From contig QGUR01000218.1 in the NCBI GenBank assembly GCA_003242205.1, positions 1 to 7,797 on the forward strand: a DNA stretch of 7,797 bases, given 5' to 3'. This DNA is from Chloroflexota bacterium. GTDB lineage: Bacteria; Chloroflexota; Anaerolineae; Aggregatilineales; Phototrophicaceae. Position 1 is the stretch's first letter. Each line of letters starts with the position of its first letter. Of the stretch, positions 6,342-7,797 are shown one piece after another. The notes beneath the pieces were generated by a model. That model was not told the origin of the DNA. It searched no databases and worked only from the letters and a program-made list of their open reading frames with translations. A program made the position numbers and the translations under genes.

Positions 6342-7262
6342 ATGATCTCCACTACATTATTTATTTACACTGAAACATCGCTCCACGCTGGGGTTGGTAG
6401 CACGGTTTCTGTCATCGATCTGCCCATCCAGCGCGAGCGCACGACACAGTTTCCCATGGTACAGGGTAGTGGCATCAAGGGGGCGCTTCGCAGTCAGGTC
6501 AGCGATATCGAAGCGCGGGAGGCTTATATTGATGTAATCTTCGGTGGCGAAGAAGTTGACCCCCAGAATAACGGAAAAAAGATTAGCTTCGCCGGCGCAA
6601 TCGCGGTTGGGGACGCGCGTGTGGTGTTGTTTCCGGTGCGTTCGCTGGCCGATGTGTTTGCCTACGTCACCTGCCCGGCTGTTCTGGCCCGCGTCAGGCG
6701 CGATGTCGTCGGCTTTCCCACACTGAGCGAGAAGCCGCTACCGGAAGCTGCGCTCGTCACGAAAAGCCGCAGATCGACCGTTACTGCGTCGGGGCGCGTC
6801 GTGTTAGAGGAGTTTAGCTTCGCTGCGAGCGAAAACGCGGTCGTCGATGAGATTGCCGCCTGGCTGGCCACCAACGCGCTACCGGCGGGCGAGGAATATG
6901 ACTACTGGCGCGAGAAGCTCCAGACCAGTCTGGTCATCTTGCCCGATGATGCCTTCCGCGATTTCGTCCTGAATAGCACCGAGGTCGTCACTCGTGTGCG
7001 GCTGGATAGTTACACGAAAACGGTGATGCCTGGCGCTTTATGGACGCAGGAAATGTTGCCATCGGACACACTGCTAATGAGCGCAGTGGTCGCCCGCTCG
7101 CCACGCAGCCGATTGGTTAATGCGGACACTGGTGAACCGTTTACGCCGCAAGACGTCATCAACTGGATACATAGCGATATTATTCCCACCCGTATTCAAC
7201 TTGGCGGTGACGAGACAACCGGCCAGGGCTTTGTCGCGCTGCGCTGGTATGGAGGGCGCTAA
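6342..7262 (+). CDS. cmr4: Cmr4, type III-B backbone RAMP protein and target-RNA nuclease (Cas7 group)
   Basis: The product is 306 aa from ATG 6342. Several Cmr4 copies form the filament along the crRNA, each cutting the bound target RNA at 6-nt intervals. The N-terminus is textbook: LFIYTETSLHAGVGSTVSVIDLPIQRERTTQFPMVQGSGIKGALR (6-50), including His15 and the catalytic Asp26 at the same numbers as in P. furiosus Cmr4. ISFAGAIAVGDARVVLFPVRS is the family's central strand region. The C-terminal glycine-rich loop GGDETTGQG (288-296) is also conserved. The length is close to the roughly 295-300 aa usual for the family. RNase activity is therefore expected to be intact. It is followed after 2 nt by cmr5. 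Confidence 0.95.
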   Translation: MISTTLFIYTETSLHAGVGSTVSVIDLPIQRERTTQFPMVQGSGIKGALRSQVSDIEAREAYIDVIFGGEEVDPQNNGKKISFAGAIAVGDARVVLFPVRSLADVFAYVTCPAVLARVRRDVVGFPTLSEKPLPEAALVTKSRRSTVTASGRVVLEEFSFAASENAVVDEIAAWLATNALPAGEEYDYWREKLQTSLVILPDDAFRDFVLNSTEVVTRVRLDSYTKTVMPGALWTQEMLPSDTLLMSAVVARSPRSRLVNADTGEPFTPQDVINWIHSDIIPTRIQLGGDETTGQGFVALRWYGGR

Positions 7263-7264
7263 TC

Positions 7265-7657
7265 ATGACGGAGCAATATACACGGCAGCAAACACTCCAG
7301 CAACGACGCGCCGCTCATGCCTGGGCGTGTGTTGAGCAAGTTCCGGCCAGCATTCAGAAGAAATATGGCTCGCTGGTGCGTGGTTTGCCGGCGTTGGTGC
7401 AATCCGATGGGTTAGGCCAGACGCTGGCGTTCCTAAAGGCGAAGGCAGGCGGGAACGCAGATAAGGAGCACATGGTTGCTTATAACCATATCGCTGACTG
7501 GGTGAGCACGGAATTACAGGCCGATGGCGACCTGCTGACATGGTTGCTTGGAAGATCAACAGCGGATTATCGCCGCGCTACTGCCGAGGCATTGGCCTAC
7601 CTGAACTGGCTCAAGCGCTTCGCCGAGGCAAAAGGCTGGCAGGAAGAAGGGCAGTAG
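7265..7657 (+). CDS. cmr5: Cmr5, type III-B small subunit (Cas11 group)
   Basis: The product is 130 aa, almost entirely alpha-helical and without signal or membrane segments. Cmr5 forms the inner 'belly' filament beside Cmr4, contacting the crRNA-target duplex and linking it to Cas10. The sequence fits the family: a Q/R/A-rich first helix (TRQQTLQQRRAAHAWACVEQ, residues 6-25), KKYGSLVRGLPALVQSDGLGQTLAFLKAK in the middle, and a final helix LAYLNWLKRFAEA. GGAGGG (7251-7256) lies 8 nt before the ATG inside the end of cmr4, and the start is only 2 nt from the cmr4 stop. The small-subunit family is divergent, but position and length make the call firm. Confidence 0.92.
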   Translation: MTEQYTRQQTLQQRRAAHAWACVEQVPASIQKKYGSLVRGLPALVQSDGLGQTLAFLKAKAGGNADKEHMVAYNHIADWVSTELQADGDLLTWLLGRSTADYRRATAEALAYLNWLKRFAEAKGWQEEGQ

Positions 7658-7660
7658 ACG

Positions 7661-7797
7661 ATGGCCTACGGAACGTATCTCGTCCCGAGTGATACGGCCA
7701 CCGTTCTTGGCCAGCACGTCAAAAACAGCCGCAACTTAGGGCTGACCCTGCAACGATATGTGCCTCAGGAGGCGATTGACGAAACGGATCGCCTGAA
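7661..7797 (+). CDS. cmr6: Cmr6, type III-B RAMP protein (5' part only)
   Basis: 45 codons are visible before the right edge cuts the gene. The N-terminus contains NSRNLGLTLQRYVP (22-35), the N-x-GL-x-L-x-RY pattern that opens Cmr6. Cmr6 is a Cas7-like RAMP subunit located with Cmr1 at the head of the complex. The gene starts 3 nt after the cmr5 stop, with GAAGG (7646-7650) 10 nt upstream, and is in the canonical sixth position of the operon. Nothing can be said of its C-terminal part, including the glycine-rich loop. Confidence 0.85.
   Translation, partial: MAYGTYLVPSDTATVLGQHVKNSRNLGLTLQRYVPQEAIDETDRL

Overview
This window holds two plus-strand gene blocks from a bacterial chromosome, read as genome-defence content. 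No gene on the minus strand can be supported. The organism is not identified by the sequence. GC content looks moderate to fairly high by eye and translation starts carry purine-rich Shine-Dalgarno sites, so it is a bacterium; Chloroflexota or a similar deep-branching, often thermophilic group is only a guess from the gene mix.

Block 1 (1-2465): the 3' end of a DprA/Smf-like gene runs into a large gene in which a RecQ-type DNA helicase is fused to a C-terminal ComF-like phosphoribosyltransferase (PRTase). The two genes are 12 nt apart, in the same reading frame, and clearly co-transcribed. A DprA-like protein paired with a PRTase protein resembles the domain pairing of the ShosTA defence / toxin-antitoxin system. 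It also resembles the DprA + helicase + ComF set used in natural transformation. The DprA-like product ends in QLTLF, a match to the beta-sliding-clamp binding consensus. This is the least described part of the window.

Intergenic region (2466-2776, 311 bp): no convincing gene. It contains a compact palindrome (TAAGGGT-TT-ACCCTTA), a TACAAT -10-like hexamer downstream of it, several weak inverted repeats and one marginal 46-codon ORF. It probably carries the end of transcript 1 and the promoter of the cmr operon.

Block 2 (2777-7797, continuing past the end): a type III-B CRISPR-Cas effector operon in the order cmr1 - cas10 (cmr2) - cmr3 - cmr4 - cmr5 - cmr6 (5' part only). Spacing runs from a 4-nt overlap to 19 nt, so it is one translationally coupled operon encoding the Cmr RNP complex. 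Cas10 lacks the N-terminal HD nuclease domain and its zinc-finger cysteines but keeps the GGDD cyclase motif. Cmr4 keeps the catalytic Asp26. The complex is therefore predicted to cut target RNA and make cyclic oligoadenylate (cOA), but not to cut DNA through an HD domain. No CRISPR array, cas6, cas1/cas2 or CARF effector lies in the window; they must be elsewhere if the system is complete.
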